Below, piece by piece: positions 63,028-64,000 of a DNA stretch of 64,000 nucleotides. A model generated the notes under the pieces. The model saw nothing but the letters and a program-made list of their open reading frames with translations, searched no databases and was not told where the DNA came from. A program made the position numbers and the translations under genes. The first letter of the stretch is position 1, and every line of letters begins with the position of its first letter. The stretch comes from Hymenobacter sp. BRD128 (GTDB lineage: Bacteria; Bacteroidota; Bacteroidia; Cytophagales; Hymenobacteraceae), in the NCBI RefSeq assembly GCF_013256625.1, contig NZ_CP053908.1, positions 868,001 through 932,000 of the forward strand, read 5' to 3'.

Positions 63028-63044
63028 AGTACGTCAAGAGGCTT

Positions 63045-63908
63045 TTATGCCTTGAGACGAGCCTTCAAATAAGCCAGGGCGCGCTGGTGCGCATCCGCCG
63101 CTAGCTCCTTGTTGTACTTAGGGTTAGAGGGGTTGGCAAAGGCGTGGTCGGCAGGATATTCTTTCACCGTTACTTTTTTGCCGGCGGTAGCCATGTCTTT
63201 TTCAAACTGCTTCACCACCTCGGGATTAATCCACTTATCCTGCTCCGCAAATAAGCCGAGCACGTCCGAGTTCAAGGTTTTGAGCTTGGCCACGTCCTTT
63301 TCGGGCATACCGTAGTACATCACGCAGCCCACGGTTTGCTTGCCGCCGAGCAGGGCGCTTTGCAGGCTCCAGCCGCCGCCAAAGCACCAGCCCACCGAGG
63401 CAAACTGCGCCTTGGGGCCAGCGTACAGCTGCGCGCCTTTAATGATGGCCTGCGCGCGTTCGGTCTTCACGCCTTGCATCAGCTTGCCGGCTTCTTCGGG
63501 CGTGGTGGCTACCTGGCCATCGTAGAGGTCTAGCGCAATGACGTTTACGCCGGGCAGTTCCTGGGCGTAGGTAGCAGCTTCTTTCTTGATATAGTCGTTC
63601 AGGCCCCACCACTCGTGGATGACGAACAGGTATTTGTTGCTTGGCTTGGCGCTCTTAATCTCGAAGCCGTGGCCGGTCTGGCCGTCGGTGGTTTTGAAGG
63701 TAATCATCTGGCCTTCGCCCTCGTAGGAGTAGGGCAGCGGCGCATCGTGGCCGCCCGAGAAGTCCTTGTCGGTGGCCAGCATAGCGAAGGCCTCGGTGGC
63801 GCTGGTCGTGGCCGGGCGGGCACAGCAGCTCAGCACCGTGGCCGTAGTCTGGGCCGTGGCAGTGCCTAGCGAAAAGGCGGCGGCTACTAACAGAAGTAGT
63901 TTTTTCAT
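63045..63908 (-). CDS. Exported dienelactone hydrolase family protein
   Basis: A 287-residue protein with a signal peptide (KKLLLLVAAAFSLGTATAQ). The DLH fold is clear: FVIHEWWGLNDYIKKEAATYA, VIALDLYDGQVATTPEEAGKLM, the nucleophile Cys in ASVGWCFGGGWSL, the Asp region LGLFAEQDKWINPE, and the catalytic His in YPADHAFANPSN. True dienelactone hydrolases open lactone rings in catechol degradation; exported Bacteroidota members are of unknown substrate. It is transcribed towards the 62115 gene, and the window ends 92 bp upstream of it. Confidence 0.88.
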   Translation of the reverse strand: MKKLLLLVAAAFSLGTATAQTTATVLSCCARPATTSATEAFAMLATDKDFSGGHDAPLPYSYEGEGQMITFKTTDGQTGHGFEIKSAKPSNKYLFVIHEWWGLNDYIKKEAATYAQELPGVNVIALDLYDGQVATTPEEAGKLMQGVKTERAQAIIKGAQLYAGPKAQFASVGWCFGGGWSLQSALLGGKQTVGCVMYYGMPEKDVAKLKTLNSDVLGLFAEQDKWINPEVVKQFEKDMATAGKKVTVKEYPADHAFANPSNPKYNKELAADAHQRALAYLKARLKA

Positions 63909-64000
63909 GTAGGTAAAAAGAAAAATGGTCCGGAAAGGTGCTACCCTAACCAGACCATCTCGCAGAGGTTTTCGGAATGCCGGGCGGGCTAGCCCACGTA

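Overview
The window is GC-rich, densely coded DNA from a Bacteroidota bacterium, most likely of the Hymenobacter type. The grounds are a SusC/SusD/SusE outer-membrane uptake operon, a PorV2/PorU2 pair of the type IX secretion (T9SS) family, DUF4270, DUF3050 and GIN-domain proteins, promoters with TAnnTTTG -7 boxes, and high-GC housekeeping genes. No conjugation, prophage, IS or CRISPR modules were seen.

Layout. 1-5.7 kb: end of gapA, a lipid kinase, DUF3050, an SUI1-like factor and a PadR/PspC-GIN stress operon. 6-12.5 kb: porV2-porU2. 12.5-20.2 kb: folA, fmt, namZ (DUF1343), an FtsX-type permease, a kelch/DUF4270 envelope pair and a stand-alone RecE-like nuclease. 20.2-24 kb: a J-domain gene, then about 1.3 kb without an intact gene, then rtcB. 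That gap holds a small transcription unit, strong palindromes, a recognisable but broken start of a Ro60/TROVE (rsr) gene, and tRNA-like RNA structures. rtcB itself is cut by one in-frame TAG. I read this as a decayed Ro60-Y RNA-RtcB RNA-repair locus, the most interesting region here.

24-36 kb: MOSC, iron permease, tRNA-Leu(GAG), an NFACT (Rqc2-like) protein, an MBL hydrolase, a phosphorelay (response regulator, REC-HPt, large PAS/GAF histidine kinase), a glycosyltransferase, miaA and pfkA. Four reading-frame breaks cluster between 27.7 and 34.9 kb. At least three look like the loss of one base in a G/C run, so sequencing error, phase variation and real decay must all be weighed. 36-44 kb: TerB-like protein, class-III aminotransferase, an ECF sigma/anti-sigma/Spy-like operon, a VWA protein, a DinB-type protein, an AT-rich two-gene island of unknown function, and icd. 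44-53 kb: M16 protease, DEAD-box helicase, methyltransferase, CoA-transferase, zinc phospholipase C-like protein and a second Spy-like protein. 53.5-59.1 kb: the susCDE operon. 59.8-64 kb: secreted proteins, a small RNA/sORF unit, an aromatic amino acid hydroxylase-like protein that has lost its two iron-binding histidines, and a dienelactone hydrolase.

Across the window the palindrome GCTAGC is strikingly frequent, although CTAG is usually rare in bacteria. Two families of intergenic palindromic repeats are also present. All assignments come from reading the sequence; no database search was possible.
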